This document shows positions 1 to 10,105 of a stretch of DNA of 64,000 nt, one piece after another. A model generated the notes under the pieces. It was not told the DNA's origin and searched no databases. It saw nothing but the letters and a program-made list of their open reading frames with translations. The translations under genes were made by a program, and so were the position numbers. Each line of letters starts with the position of its first letter. Position 1 is the stretch's first letter. Source of the stretch: Aspidapion aeneum (taxonomy: Eukaryota; Arthropoda; Insecta; Coleoptera; Brentidae); contig OY755038.1 of the NCBI GenBank assembly GCA_963576565.1, positions 63,157,622-63,221,621 on the forward strand, written 5' to 3'.

Positions 1-244
1 AGTTTTGGGCGTGGTTCGTTACAGACAGACATAGAGAGAGACAGAAAAAGTTCTAAAATCATCTGAAACGCAGAGATATATAAAAATCGGAGCAGAGCAG
101 AGTTTTTTTTTATTAATTTTTTGCATGATCACCATATTTAACACTACTTACAGTATCCGTGTGAGTTAAAATTGGTAGGAGGTCAGGTCCAGAAGATTTC
201 TTAGAGGCTTGATTTTTGATTCCCATGCCCCCCAGCTTTGATTA
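1..244. other. AT-rich flank, no gene seen
   Basis: I see no open frame, RNA gene or repeat boundary that I can support here. A short GA-rich run lies near position 30-50 and a T-run near 105-113. Confidence 0.4.
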
Positions 245-506
245 TATGACCCATATAGAGGTGCAACCGGCGAGCTTTATCATATCGATGGGCAGATGGC
301 GCTGAAATAAATTCGTCTAGTACGCAATGTTCAGAGTGCTAGTACCATTTAGTTGCATGTGTGAGTTCCGAGGTTCATGCTTATCATACAAATGCCATTA
401 GATCCTAGTAGTTGTCTCTGAATATTGCGTACTAGACGAATTTATTTCAGCGCCGTCTGCCCCTCAATATGGTAAAGCTCGCCGGTGGCATCTCTATATG
501 GGTTAT
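245..506. repeat. foldback (inverted-repeat) element, about 262 bp
   Basis: The left arm (about 245-336) is an imperfect reverse complement of the right arm (about 416-506). Shared blocks include GAAATAAATTCGTCTAGTAC on the left and its reverse complement in the right arm, followed outward by matches over the CGGCGAGCTTTA and ACCCATATAGAG segments. The loop is about 80 bp and has no coding capacity. This is the shape of a non-autonomous foldback or MITE-like element. I cannot assign a superfamily because no target duplication is clear. Confidence 0.75.
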
Positions 507-628
507 TTACTCAATGCTCCCAGATATCTTCTCACTTGCTTAAACACAGATGAAATGTTAAAGTGACTTGCGCTTGTCTAATGAACCATCAACAATATGT
601 GAACAGGTGAGTTACCAGAAGGAGAAGC

Positions 629-1458
629 GTGATTTCAGACTTTACGGACGCACATAAAATCTATATGGTTGTGGCGGATTCTTTGTGTTAGGTATAGAAT
701 TATACAGGGTGTTTCAAAATTCAATAATATAATTTTAATCTTAATTTCCTTGTGTGATTTCAAGACAAAAAGTTCATATAAACATAGGTCCACAAACGCT
801 TACTTTTCAAGATACAGAGTGTTAAAGTTTTGTTTTTTTATAGCTCTTACAGTTTTTAAGATATTTAGCTCAAATTTGACACGTATATTTACTTATAGGT
901 ACCACAATATTAGGCTTGCCAAATAAGTTTTAATTAATTTGTTTCTTTTGATATACTCACGATGCCATACTGGCGCATTTTTTATTTTATAATTGCAGCC
1001 TTTGGTGGAACAGCTACTTTCTCTAAAACGGTTAAAGATGCAAAAAAATTGCAATAAACAAAAAAGTTTGCAAATAAAACAGGGATTTTATTTCTTGTCT
1101 TATACTATCTAGTTCTGCCTACCAGTGGCTTACAAGGAAAAAAAACGGGAAAAAAGGAGACATGACCCCTGAAAAGTGTAACTCTGTAGATTTTTACTCT
1201 TATTTGGCATGTCAGATAGTGTAGTGTCTATAGCTTAATACACGTGCCAAATTTGAACTAAATATCTCAAGAACTGCACGAGCTATAAACAAAGAACTAT
1301 GTAAAAAACTAAACACCTTGTATCTCAAAAATAATTTTGTCTTGAAAACACCCTGTATACAAGAAAGTAATATTCATCTTAATGTGCTACAAAACCAAAA
1401 AATTTCTGATTTTTTTTTACAGTAAAAAGTGGACTGTGCGTCTGTAAGTCTGGAATCA
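629..1458. repeat. foldback element split by a nested MITE
   Basis: Bases 629-660, carrying TTTACGGACGCACAT, pair with the reverse complement of 1430-1458 (TGTGCGTCTGTAAGTCTGG). Between these outer arms sits the 705-1355 MITE. A direct relative of the left arm, including TTGTGGCGGATTC, recurs at 1605-1656. The family also appears in reverse orientation at about 22655-22700 (GAATCCGCCACAA). It has no coding capacity. Confidence 0.6.
705..1355. mobile_element. mariner/Tc1-type MITE, CAGGGTG termini
   Basis: The element begins CAGGGTG and ends CACCCTG, and TA dinucleotides flank both ends (703-704 and 1356-1357). That is the target duplication expected for the IS630/Tc1/mariner superfamily. Inverted arms run about 705-926 and 1199-1355, with shared blocks such as AGATATTTAGCTCAAATTTG and its partner around 1255-1275. 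The internal spacer encodes nothing recognisable. It is inserted into the foldback at 629-1458. Confidence 0.7.
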
Positions 1459-1630
1459 CCGAGTTCTTGAGAAAATTACACATTCTTAATAAAAAACTTC
1501 GATTCTTAATCTAAAACACGACACGACTTGAAACAAAGTGTCGTTTTTAGAATAAGAATCGAACTTTTTTACTTAAGGACGTGTAATTTTCTCAAAAACC
1601 CGGTGATTGCAGGCTTTACGGACGCACATA
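1431..1630. repeat. palindromic repeat, about 200 bp
   Basis: The left arm (1431-1510) and right arm (about 1545-1630) are reverse complements over blocks such as GAGAAAATTACACATTCTTA / its partner, and GTCTGGAATCACCG / its partner. A smaller inner stem, ACACGACAC with GTGTCGT, lies at the centre. Its outer arm also pairs with 629-660, so this arm is shared by two different foldings. Confidence 0.65.
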
Positions 1631-1659
1631 TAATCTATATGATTGTGGCGGATTCATTT

Positions 1660-2189
1660 TACAATCAAAATTTTATCTGAGTATTACGGTACTATTAAGA
1701 AAGTTTTCGTGTGAAAGAAAAATGTATATAAGAAAACAAATATTTGCCTAACAAAATTTGAAAAACTTATTTTTTTGATTAACAGCATAATTGCGAAGTT
1801 TTTTGGCAACTATTACGCGTTTCTAATAAAATAGAAAAAGATCACATATGACCGCTAGTAAAATTTATCTAATAAAAAAAATTCTCCGAGGGCGTCGATA
1901 TTTGTTTGAAAATACAAAAATAACTTTAACAAAATTGAGATTTAAAAATTAAATAATAGGTTTATATTTAATTGTTAAATCATCTTCTAAAAGCTTAATA
2001 CTCTGGAATATTTCTTTGGTTTTTTCTCATTTGCTTTTTTTACTGTGTAGCCTACCAAAGCAACATTTGTTATAAAAAGTTAAAAACTGTATTTTTTTTT
2101 CTTCTTCATTTTAGGGATAAAATTGTCACTTTTTATCCTAGTAAAGAAAAGTATGTAATATCGGGATGTAGGTATTTTAATAAACTTAC
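1660..2189. other. AT-rich stretch, probable intron downstream of the Ig exon
   Basis: No coding signal or recognisable repeat boundary. It lies just 3' of the splice donor of the minus-strand Ig exon, so it is best read as intron. Confidence 0.4.
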
Positions 2190-2322
2190 CTATATAAAGG
2201 CTCTGCAACATTTTCCTTGAACCATAAAACCATGGTCACCTCGTCGCCTTTTTTTGTTGATACTATATCACATGGAAGTCCCTTCTTCTTTCCCAAAACG
2301 CCTTGTACTTCTACCATAGGAA
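2190..2322 (-). CDS. single exon of an immunoglobulin-superfamily protein (sidestep-like)
   Basis: This 133-bp minus-strand exon has a polypyrimidine tract plus CAG acceptor just above 2322 and a GTAAGT donor just below 2190. It enters after one codon base and leaves after two. The 43 complete codons contain the core of a V-set immunoglobulin domain: LPCDI supplies the B-strand cysteine, VLWFKE the C-strand tryptophan, and the end reads AEPLY. The Cys-to-Trp spacing and the LWFK...EPLY pattern resemble the first Ig domain of insect sidestep-family adhesion receptors, which act at the cell surface in axon guidance. The family assignment is from memory of the pattern. The rest of the gene is not visible: the next exon would lie off the left end, and earlier exons lie upstream at higher coordinates or off the right end. 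Another Ig adhesion family is possible; an Ig domain itself is very likely. Confidence 0.82.
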
Positions 2323-2541
2323 CTGAAAAAAAAACAGGATTAGGCAAAAAAAATATGGTTTTGTTAGAAGCTTGTTCTAATTAAAACGTATTTAGATGCG
2401 TTTTCTTCAAAAAAACATTAACAATGGTAAACTGCTCGCACAGGGAATCCCTTTACCCCACCAACAGCAGCCAGACAGCGACGTCGCTAGAAGTCATGGG
2501 CCCGGGGTAAACAATTTGTTGGGTCCCTCATAAGTCAATAA
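2323..2541. other. short flank upstream of the Ig exon
   Basis: Part of the intron on the acceptor side of the Ig exon. The stretch around 2430-2510 is richer in GC than its surroundings but has no open frame I can support. Confidence 0.3.
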
Positions 2542-2548
2542 GAATATA

Positions 2549-2705
2549 CAGTAGCGCACCCAGAAATTTGTCTTGGGGGGGGGGAGGGCGTACCTCATGT
2601 AATTATGCTATTTTTTGGTTTTATTCATGAAATATGTAGAAAATGACTAAAAAAAATTTGTCTTGGAGAAGCCCGGGCCTCGCCCCCCCCCTAGATGCGC
2701 CTTTG
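2549..2705. mobile_element. GC-ended MITE, 7-bp target duplication (copy A)
   Basis: Starts CAGTAGCGCACCCAG and ends in a roughly complementary GATGCGCCTTTG. The direct flanks GAATATA (2542-2548 and 2706-2712) form a 7-bp target-site duplication. The inside has a G-run, an AT-rich centre with TTATTCATGAAATATG, and a C-run. Related copies lie at 53096-53269, 59084-59236 and, left-truncated, at about 18410-18562. The TIR resembles hAT ends, but the TSD is 7 bp rather than 8. Confidence 0.75.
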
Positions 2706-2984
2706 GAATATAAAATGCTTGTCAAAAAAAAATTGTCTTTTGCCATAATAACAAAATAAAATATATTTTTCCTGCTTTTCAATTTGCAAAATCATTCATT
2801 TCATCATCCTTTTACTACGTATTTTAAAGCTAGCTTTTTTAAATCAAGCTATTTTATAAACCTTATGAATATAAAATATATATTGGCGGATCCAGGATGT
2901 CCAGAGGGGAGACACCAAAAAGGCAGTAAATCAAAAATAAAAAAAGTTTTGTTTTGAATAGCCAGCCAGAACTTCATGTGCAAA

Positions 2985-4480
2985 TATGCGTAATTTGTGT
3001 GCAAACGTTCTACATTTTGTCTTTATCAACCAAACCAAACATTAGCAAACGGTTGCAAACGTTTTGTGCGCTTAGCAAAATTGCATCTTTTGGGATACGT
3101 TGCTTAAACCTGCTTCTTTTGTAACTCTTATTTTAAAGTTAATTTTATGTTAATAAAACATATATATTTTTTTAAATTTAGAAATCTTTATTATTTAGAA
3201 CTTTAAAATGACTAAGTTTATAGGCACCTGAAATCGGTATAAAATTAAATCGATTTTAATAGTGTTTATACGACAAATCGATTTAAAATAAAATTGGTTT
3301 TGCTGCTCAAAATGGTTTTATAAACATCAGCCTGATGTCAAATGAACATATGCGAAGATTCGCAAATTGTGTGCAAACGTTCTACATTTTGTCTTTACCA
3401 ACCAAACCAAACATTAGCAAACGGTTTGTGCGCTTAGCAAAAATGCATCATTTAAAGTTAATTTTATGTTAAAAAAATCATATTTTTTTTTAATTTAAAA
3501 ATCTTTAATATTCAGAATTTTACATTTACAACGTTTATACGCGCCTAAAACAATCGATTTTAATGGTGTTTATACGACAAATCGATTTAAAATAAAATCG
3601 GTTTTGGTGCTGATTTATGAAAATACAAAACTGGATAATTTCGTAAGAGCGCTTGGGGCATCAAAACTAAAAGTTGAAGCATGTCGTACATTATAGGTAT
3701 ATCTATCAATTTTGTACTCAACTGTGACTAGTACTTACAACTAAATTTAGCAGTTGGGTGTTTTGTTATAAAAAAAAATTTATTGTCATTACCAAGCAAA
3801 CCAAACATTAGCACACGGTTGCAAACCTTTTGTGCGCTTAGCAAAAATGCATCTTTTGAGATACGTTGCTTAATCTGCGTCTTTTATAACTCTTAATTTA
3901 AAGTTAAATTTATTTTAATAAATTATTTTTTTTTAACCTCTTTAATATTAAGAATTTTAAAATTACTGCCTTTATAGGCGCCTAAAATCTGTATAAAATA
4001 CAATCGATTTTAATGAAGTTTATAGACAAATCGATTTAAAATAAAACCTGTTTTTGTGCTTAAAACGGTTTTATAAACAGCAGCCAGAACTCCGTTAAAC
4101 ATGTGCAAAGATTCGCAAATTGTGTGTCTTTACCAAACAAACCAAATATTAGCAAACGGTTGCAAACGTTTTGTGCGCTTAGCAAAAATGCATTTTTTGA
4201 GATACGTTGCTTAATCTGCGTCTTTTATAACTCTTGGTTTAAAGTTAATTTTATGTTAATAAATTATTATTTTTATTTAAAATTCTTTACTATTAGGAAT
4301 TTTAAAATTAATATTAGAAATTTTAAAATTACTAGAGTTGTACGCGCCTAAAAACGGTATAAAATAAAATCGATTTTAATGATGTTTAACCCTTTCAGAC
4401 TCCTGGGTCATAATTATGCACAGTTATTTCAAGGACCGGTATTTTTACGAAATCGATTTAAAATAAAATTGGTTTTATCA
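2985..4480. repeat. four imperfect tandem copies, period about 340-395 bp
   Basis: A block with CAAACCAAACATTAGCAAAC recurs at about 3031, 3403, 3797 and 4138. Each is followed by TTTTGTGCGCTTAGCAAAA, an AT-rich stretch, and a segment with two CGATTT-type motifs in inverted arrangement (AATCGATTTTAAT ... AAATCGATTT). Copies have diverged by substitutions and indels. The first is the longest and the third has lost the GTGTGCAAACG block. The 82-codon frame at 4103 lies across this array and is not credible as a gene. Confidence 0.75.
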
Positions 4481-5000
4481 AATACCAAATTGCATATAAT
4501 GCAAGGACCTAAAACTATAAACAACAAGTGAAAATTAAAGAAAGAAAAATAAGAAAAAGTTTTCTGTTTCGGCCGGGGATCGAAACCCGGGATCTCTTGC
4601 TATCTAGGCAAACATTCTACCACTGAGCCACCGAAGCCACACATAAATTTTCGGAAAACTTCTATCTATGCAGGCTGCAGCGTCTCAATATAAGAACGAG
4701 AGACTCTCAGGGTATTAACTCGACCAAGTCATCCAACTGATCTTTAAATTCTTCTTTCCCACTGTCAAAGGTATATTAACTCAAATTAGACGTAAAGTAT
4801 CAACGTCTGAAAGCATGAGATCACCTTTTCGTGTGTTAAAATTTCTGATCGCAAATGGGCGATTTGCCAATATAATTATCAAATACCAAATTGCAAATAA
4901 TGCAAGGACCTAAAACTATAAACAGCAAGTGAAAATTAAATCGATCGATCGATCCCCGGCCGAAGCAGAAAACTTTTTTCTTATTTTTCTTTCTTTAATT
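4474..5000. repeat. composite repeat: direct plus inverted copies around tRNA-like segment
   Basis: A segment of about 60 bp (ATACCAAATTGCA...CTATAAACA) at about 4476-4535 is repeated directly at about 4879-4938. After the second copy, the A-rich and CGGCCGGGGAT portion is inverted: CCCCGGCCGAAGCAGAAAAC at 4953-4975 mirrors GTTTTCTGTTTCGGCCGGGG at 4559-4578. A GATC repeat (CGATCGATCGATC) marks the junction. This suggests a rearranged SINE or foldback. Confidence 0.6.
4567..4638 (-). tRNA. tRNA-like sequence (SINE head or tRNA pseudogene)
   Basis: Read on the minus strand this has a good A box (GTGGCTCAGTGGTAGAAT) and B box (GGGTTTCGATCCCC) at tRNA spacing. The anticodon stem TTGC/GCAA encloses a 7-base loop whose centre would read AGA. 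The acceptor stem is mismatched and the T loop has one extra base, so a working tRNA is doubtful. The layout looks like tRNA-Gly rather than the tRNA-Ser the anticodon would imply, which also argues for a decayed or tRNA-derived element. The same CGGCCGGGGATC end recurs inverted at 4953-4965. Confidence 0.5.
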
Positions 5001-5017
5001 TTCATTGTTTAAAAGAG

Positions 5018-5600
5018 TATACGATTGCATTGCCAATACTGTCTGTATTAATTTCTTTATAAATTCGTTTAATTAAACCGACTTTAATCGAAATTTTCCG
5101 CCATCTTTAAAGTTAAGATGTCGGACAGAATCATACTTGACCCTTGGACACATTCATTCTTATTTTCCTAAAATGTTTTTTTTTAATTTATAGAAAAGCA
5201 CTACTTTTCTTCCGCTTAACAAGGTACAAAGTAATAAAATCGGTGAAGTGGTTCTCGCAAAATCTGATTTTGTTTTAACCATTGTTTTACAAATTACAAG
5301 TTCTATATAAATTTCTTATTACTGAATCGATTTTAGTAAAATAAAAACATCATAGTGCAAACTGATTGATTTTGAGAGATCAGTCAGTTTGCACCATGAA
5401 GTTTTTTATTTCACTAAAATCGGTTCGGTAATAATGAATTTATAAAGAAATGAACAGCAGACAGGATTGGCAATGCAATCGTATCATCTGTAAAACAATG
5501 GTTGAAACAAAAATAGATTTTTTCAGAATCACCACAACAATTTTACTAACTTGTAACACGTTGTGTGGGGCAAAATTAGTGCTTTTCTTTAAGTAAAAAA
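5018..5600. repeat. palindromic element, left part of the LINE insertion host
   Basis: Arms around 5020-5372 and 5380-5600 are reverse complements. For example ACGATTGCATTGCCAATACT pairs with its complement near 5465-5485, and CATAGTGCAAACTGA pairs with TCAGTTTGCACCATG across a centre at about 5375. The arm continues beyond the LINE at 10106-10300, where the motif for GGACAGAATCATACTTGA appears in reverse complement. The LINE has thus split this foldback. Confidence 0.7.
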
Positions 5601-5606
5601 AAACTA
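5591..5606 (+). repeat. 16-bp target-site duplication, left copy
   Basis: AAGTAAAAAAAAACTA matches AAGTTAAAAAAAACTA at 10106-10121 in 15 of 16 positions and flanks the LINE directly. A duplication of this length is normal for target-primed reverse transcription. Confidence 0.8.
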
Positions 5607-5825
5607 TCGGTTTGCGCATGCTCTAGTACAGAACAACTTGTTATTTTTTCGCGAAGAAATCTGCTCTTTTTACTGGTTTTACCGGAAGTTTTAATAAATA
5701 CAATTAGTTAACTAGTGAGTCCCGCAAGTGTTCTATGTCAGAATCAGCGACCAAAAGGACACACGTAAGAGTATTTTAAGCATTTTAAGTTTTAACACTC
5801 ATAACCTCAATTTTTCAACGCTGAC

Positions 5826-6767
5826 ATGTTGGGCATCTCACATACACCATGTCCTTGCTGCAGCCGGCCAATCACGGATGAGGTGACCACGTGCGTTTGC
5901 TTTGTTTGTTACCTGCAGGTACATAAACAAACATGCAGCCAGTTTGTTGACGACGGTTCGGGACAGTCCGCATGGAAATGTAAGATTTGTCACTCTACTT
6001 GTGCTGATTTATCAATGGCCAATACTTCACAACTTACAGTTTCTCATTTTCAAGCTATGATGAAGCAAAACTCGTTTCACTTTCAGTCTATGATGCAACA
6101 ACTTTCCTCAGTATCTAGCTCAGTAACATCATGTAACAACAAAATTGAGGAGCTTACACATCTTGTGTCTATACAAGGCGAATCTATCTCCGCCTGTGAG
6201 AAAAACTTGGCTGAATTTCAATCTGAGCTCTCTAATGTCAACGGCAAAATTTCTCAATTAGAGAAAAACGCATCGGAAGACGGTCTGGAAAATTATATAG
6301 CAGAAGCAGCCGAACGCGAAAAACGTAAGTCCAACATTATTATTGCTAATCTTTCTGAGTCAAATGATGATGCTAGTAAAATCAAAGACATTTTGACTAA
6401 AATTTCACCTACTAACCCGCTAACATATAAACAGCTTACTAGACTGGGAGAGAAGCGTTCGAATAACACAAATAGGCTTATTATAGTAATTTTTCTTACC
6501 CCTGAAAATGCTTTGACAGTACTTAAAAGTAAGGATATTTTAGCGGGAATACCAGAATACAGTCAAGTTAAAATTCGATCAGACTCAACCAAAAAACAGG
6601 CCAATAGACTGTCCACTCTCCGCAATGAACTGCTAACTCGCAAGACTAATGGCGAGGACAACTTAACAATAGGCTATATTAAGAACGTACCTCAGATCGT
6701 ATTAGCTACATCTTCATCTGAAAGGGATAGAGATATCGCATTTTCACCTGATAACTCATCTAGCTAG
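5826..6767 (+). CDS. LINE ORF1: zinc-finger/coiled-coil/RRM nucleic-acid-binding protein
   Basis: A 313-residue open frame. Residues about 7-60 hold a cysteine-rich PHD-like finger (CPCC, CVCFVC, HKQTC, CKIC). Residues about 70-155 are rich in Q, S, E and K with heptad-like spacing and probably form a coiled coil. Residues about 165-290 look like the RRM and C-terminal region of LINE ORF1 proteins (EREKRKSNIIIANL followed by RLGE and a basic KIRSDSTKKQANRL). In this class the protein coats element RNA and chaperones it to the integration site. It begins at the first ATG, 219 bp into the element. It is uninterrupted although ORF2 just downstream is broken. The stop is 48 bp before the first ORF2 ATG. 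Confidence 0.8.
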   Translation: MLGISHTPCPCCSRPITDEVTTCVCFVCYLQVHKQTCSQFVDDGSGQSAWKCKICHSTCADLSMANTSQLTVSHFQAMMKQNSFHFQSMMQQLSSVSSSVTSCNNKIEELTHLVSIQGESISACEKNLAEFQSELSNVNGKISQLEKNASEDGLENYIAEAAEREKRKSNIIIANLSESNDDASKIKDILTKISPTNPLTYKQLTRLGEKRSNNTNRLIIVIFLTPENALTVLKSKDILAGIPEYSQVKIRSDSTKKQANRLSTLRNELLTRKTNGEDNLTIGYIKNVPQIVLATSSSERDRDIAFSPDNSSS

Positions 6768-6815
6768 AAGTCGTCCAAACTTTAGTAGCAACCAACTAAA
6801 ATAGTATTTTGGAAC

Positions 6816-9800
6816 ATGGACGAGTATGGTAATATTAATGAGGTTCTTGGTGAAATCGCGGAAATTGACATTTTGTGCTTGTCTGAAACATGGCTTATCC
6901 ATGACCCAACATTGCCGGGCTATATAGCTGAAAACTATAATTTTGTTTGCTCAAATGGTGTAAGAAAAGCTGCTCGTGGGCGTGCTAGTGGCGGTCTTTT
7001 AGTCTTAATAAAAAAATGTATTTCTTTTGAACTTTTGCAATTCTCATCCTGGTGGCTACTCATAAAAATAAAATATTGTAACATATATTTTTTGCTAACA
7101 TTTGTTTATTTTAATCCTAGTTTAGATTTAGATATAAGTTTAGATTTGCTTCAGATAGTTCTTGATGATGCAAGAGATTTGAACCCCGGAATCAGTTCTT
7201 TCGTCTGTGGTGATTTCAATAGCAGAATAAGCAGTACTAACACTGTGGACGAGAAAGCGTTACTGGGTTCAAGACTATTGCATCCTCGCAATTCTTTAGA
7301 TTTACCTTTGTCGGGACATAGGGGAAATAGTCATAGACCTATTTTTGTCTAACGTGGAAGGCCTGCATATTATTGATGACTTTTTTGTAAATTGCGAAGT
7401 TTTTGCATCATCTCACTTGCCTTTATGTGTCAAAATAAACTTCAAAGTAAATTTGTTTAAGTCCAGAAAATCAAATAGGCAAATCGTGCAGTCTGTCCAC
7501 TCCCTTTGTTGGGACGATAATGCGCAAAACTCCTACAAACAATTGATGTGTTTTTCAAATAAAATTATTCCATGCTCAAATGTTAACACTTGTTTTATTA
7601 ACTTTTGTGAAGCGGTGAACTACGCAGCGAGTGCTGCGAATCTGGTCTCGACAAGATCAAACTTTTGCTCGGTGCGCTCTCGAAAAATAAATAAGCCGTG
7701 GTATGATAAGCGATGTTCTGATATGAAAAAACTGGTAAAAATTTCCTTGAAGGCAGCAAAAAAATTTCATTTTATAGAACCGTTTAAATCGAGATATCTG
7801 CAAAATAAAAAGGCTTACAAAACACTTTTATCGTCTAAAAGGCATGACTACAATAAATCACTTGCTGATTCATTTTTAGGAGTTAGAGACTTTTTGGGAG
7901 AATATCAAAAAAATTACAGGAATATCTGCAAATTACAATTTAAACAAGAGTACATGGGAAGATTTTTTTGCAACAATTTATAAACCAAATCTTGTACACA
8001 ATGTCCTATTTTTTGGAACGTATGACCCCATATTGGACAGACCAGTGCAATTGGATAAATTACTAATCACACTTAAAAACTGTAAAAATAAAAAGGCTCC
8101 TGGGGTTGATCAGATTCCTTATGAATTTTTAAAAAATTTGCCACAAAACTGGATACTGTATCTATGCGCTCTCTTTTCAAATATAATTAAACAAAGACAA
8201 ATACCTGATGCTTGGACTAAAGTAATTTTTTCAATGCTATACAAAAAAGGTCTAATTAATGATCCTAATAACTATAGATCAATAGCTCTGGTCAGCTGCT
8301 CATTAAAAGTTTTTACGCAATTGTTATTAAACAGGCTATTGACTTGGTTAGAGGTTCATAATGTCATTCCTGAGAGTCAGTCAGGCTTTCGCAAAAATAG
8401 AGGTTGCACTAATAATGTGTTCATCCTTCATACTGCGATTCAAAACCATTTAAGATTAAAAAAGCGTAAAGTGTTCGCAGCTTTTATTGATTTTCGTAGA
8501 GCTTTTGACTCCATATCACATAATCTAATGTGGCAAAAATTTTACCGCTTAGGCATAAGCTCTAGCTTTATCATGGTCATCAAGAGTCTTTATGATAATG
8601 CATCTGTTCAAATTAGATCTTCGGAGGGCTTGACATGACCATTTCCGATTAGTGCTGGTGTCCTTCAGGGTGAGTCCTTAAGTCCAACTTTATTTAACAT
8701 TTTTTTACATGACATTGATCAAACATTTTTGGATAGAGGGGCTCAAGGGTTGGACATTGGCTCTAGCACAGATCTGATTTTATTACTTTATTGCGATGAT
8801 CTGGTCGTGGTAGGCGACTCTGAGGTAGATTTACAAAGAAAACTTAATATTTTAAATCAATACGCTGTCGAAAATTAACTTACAGTAAACTCAGATAAAT
8901 CTAAAATAATGTGTTTTAACTGAACTGGCCGGCCGTACGCTGGTGGCTTTAAATTTACATTAAATGACAGCGAATTACAGGTGGTTGATGAATACATTTA
9001 TTTGGGTGTAGTTTTTTCTTCCTCAAACACCTTTCGAAAAATGTGCGAGACCACAATTTTACGTGCATCCCAAGCATCCGGTGCTGTTATTAGTATTACA
9101 AACAAAATAAAATATAACTCCTTTTCTGTAAACAAAAAGCTATTTTCGAGCTCAGTCCTTAACTCCTTTACTAACTGTTTGCCAGTTTGGGGTCTGCGTT
9201 ATTATGAAAACTTGGAAAAAATACAATCCTCCTTTTATAAATCGCTTCTTAAGTTGCCGCGTAATACTGCACATGCAATTCTAAGACGTGAAACTGACTC
9301 TCTTCCGGTCGCGTATTTTGTATTTAAATTAACTTTAAACTACTTAATTAAAGTATTGTCTATGGAAGACCACAGACTGCCCAGAGTATGCCTCGAACGA
9401 CAGGTAAAATTACTAAACTATAATCCTGATGGCAAATTTAATTGGGTTTATCGCGTTCGCCAGTGGTTCGAGCAATCTGGCTGGGTGATCTGTGGTCGTT
9501 AAACCCCTGCGTATTAAAAAGGAAAAGACCCGATGTTCTTAGCCGTTTGCGTGACAACATATTCACTCTGACACTTTTTTTGCTAATAACGCGAACTATA
9601 CCTTATTTTATAGCTCCTTTAGACCGGGTAACTATCCTAAATATCTCTATAGCAGTTGTGCTTTTTATATGATTAGAGTAATTGCACAAATTCGCACTTC
9701 TTCAAATTACAATAGCAGCATTGTTTGGCAGGGTGCCTTATATAAATTTGATCAAAATGTAATCTGCTCCATATGTAACTTGCGCGAACCTGGCAGTCTT

Positions 9801-9965
9801 TTTCATTCACTATTCAGGTGTCCCTTGTTTCAGCATCTTAGGCCTGAAAGTTGGCGCAATCCTGATAATTTCGCTATGCAGCTAAATAACCCAGCTCCTG
9901 CCCAGGTCAAGGAAATTTTGAAAGCGGTGACGGGAATTTTAAGAAAAAGGGCAGTCTCGAGATGA
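6816..9965 (+). pseudogene. LINE ORF2: endonuclease-reverse transcriptase, broken
   Basis: Recognisable in pieces. The endonuclease (6816-7450) starts near IVFWNMDE and shows SETWL and GDFNS, but the usual SDH motif reads SSHLP. The reverse transcriptase (about 8033-9000) shows APGVDQIPYEFL, FRKNRGC, FIDFRRAFDSI, GVLQGESLSPTLFN and a catalytic YCDD in place of the usual YADD. The C-terminus (9669-9965) has a CSICN...H...C metal-binding motif. Frame changes occur near 7340, between 7983 and 8033, and between about 9440 and 9669. In-frame stops lie at 8636, 8876 and 8921. In this family the protein nicks DNA and copies the RNA at the nick. This copy is dead. Confidence 0.88.
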
Positions 9966-10105
9966 ATAGAGTTAAATATTAGTTTTTTTTTTGTTAAACA
10001 AAAATCCTTTAGGTAATAGTTCTGTACTATATAATTTATGTACTTTAAATTGTTATAAGATGTAACATCTTTTTAAACAATAAAATAAATTGAAATTGAA
10101 AATTG

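Larger units (their letters stand above)
5607..10105 (+). mobile_element. full-length, decayed non-LTR retrotransposon (CR1/L2-like)
   Basis: About 4.5 kb between 16-bp target duplications. Order: a 5' UTR of about 220 bp, ORF1 with a PHD-like zinc finger, ORF2 with an apurinic-type endonuclease and reverse transcriptase, a short 3' UTR, AATAAA at about 10079, and a 3' tail of TTGAAA-type repeats. The PHD-like ORF1 and repeat tail suit the CR1/L2/Daphne part of the Jockey-related LINEs. Exact clade placement would need a tree. ORF1 is open but ORF2 carries at least four frame changes and three nonsense codons, so the copy cannot be autonomous. Confidence 0.88.
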
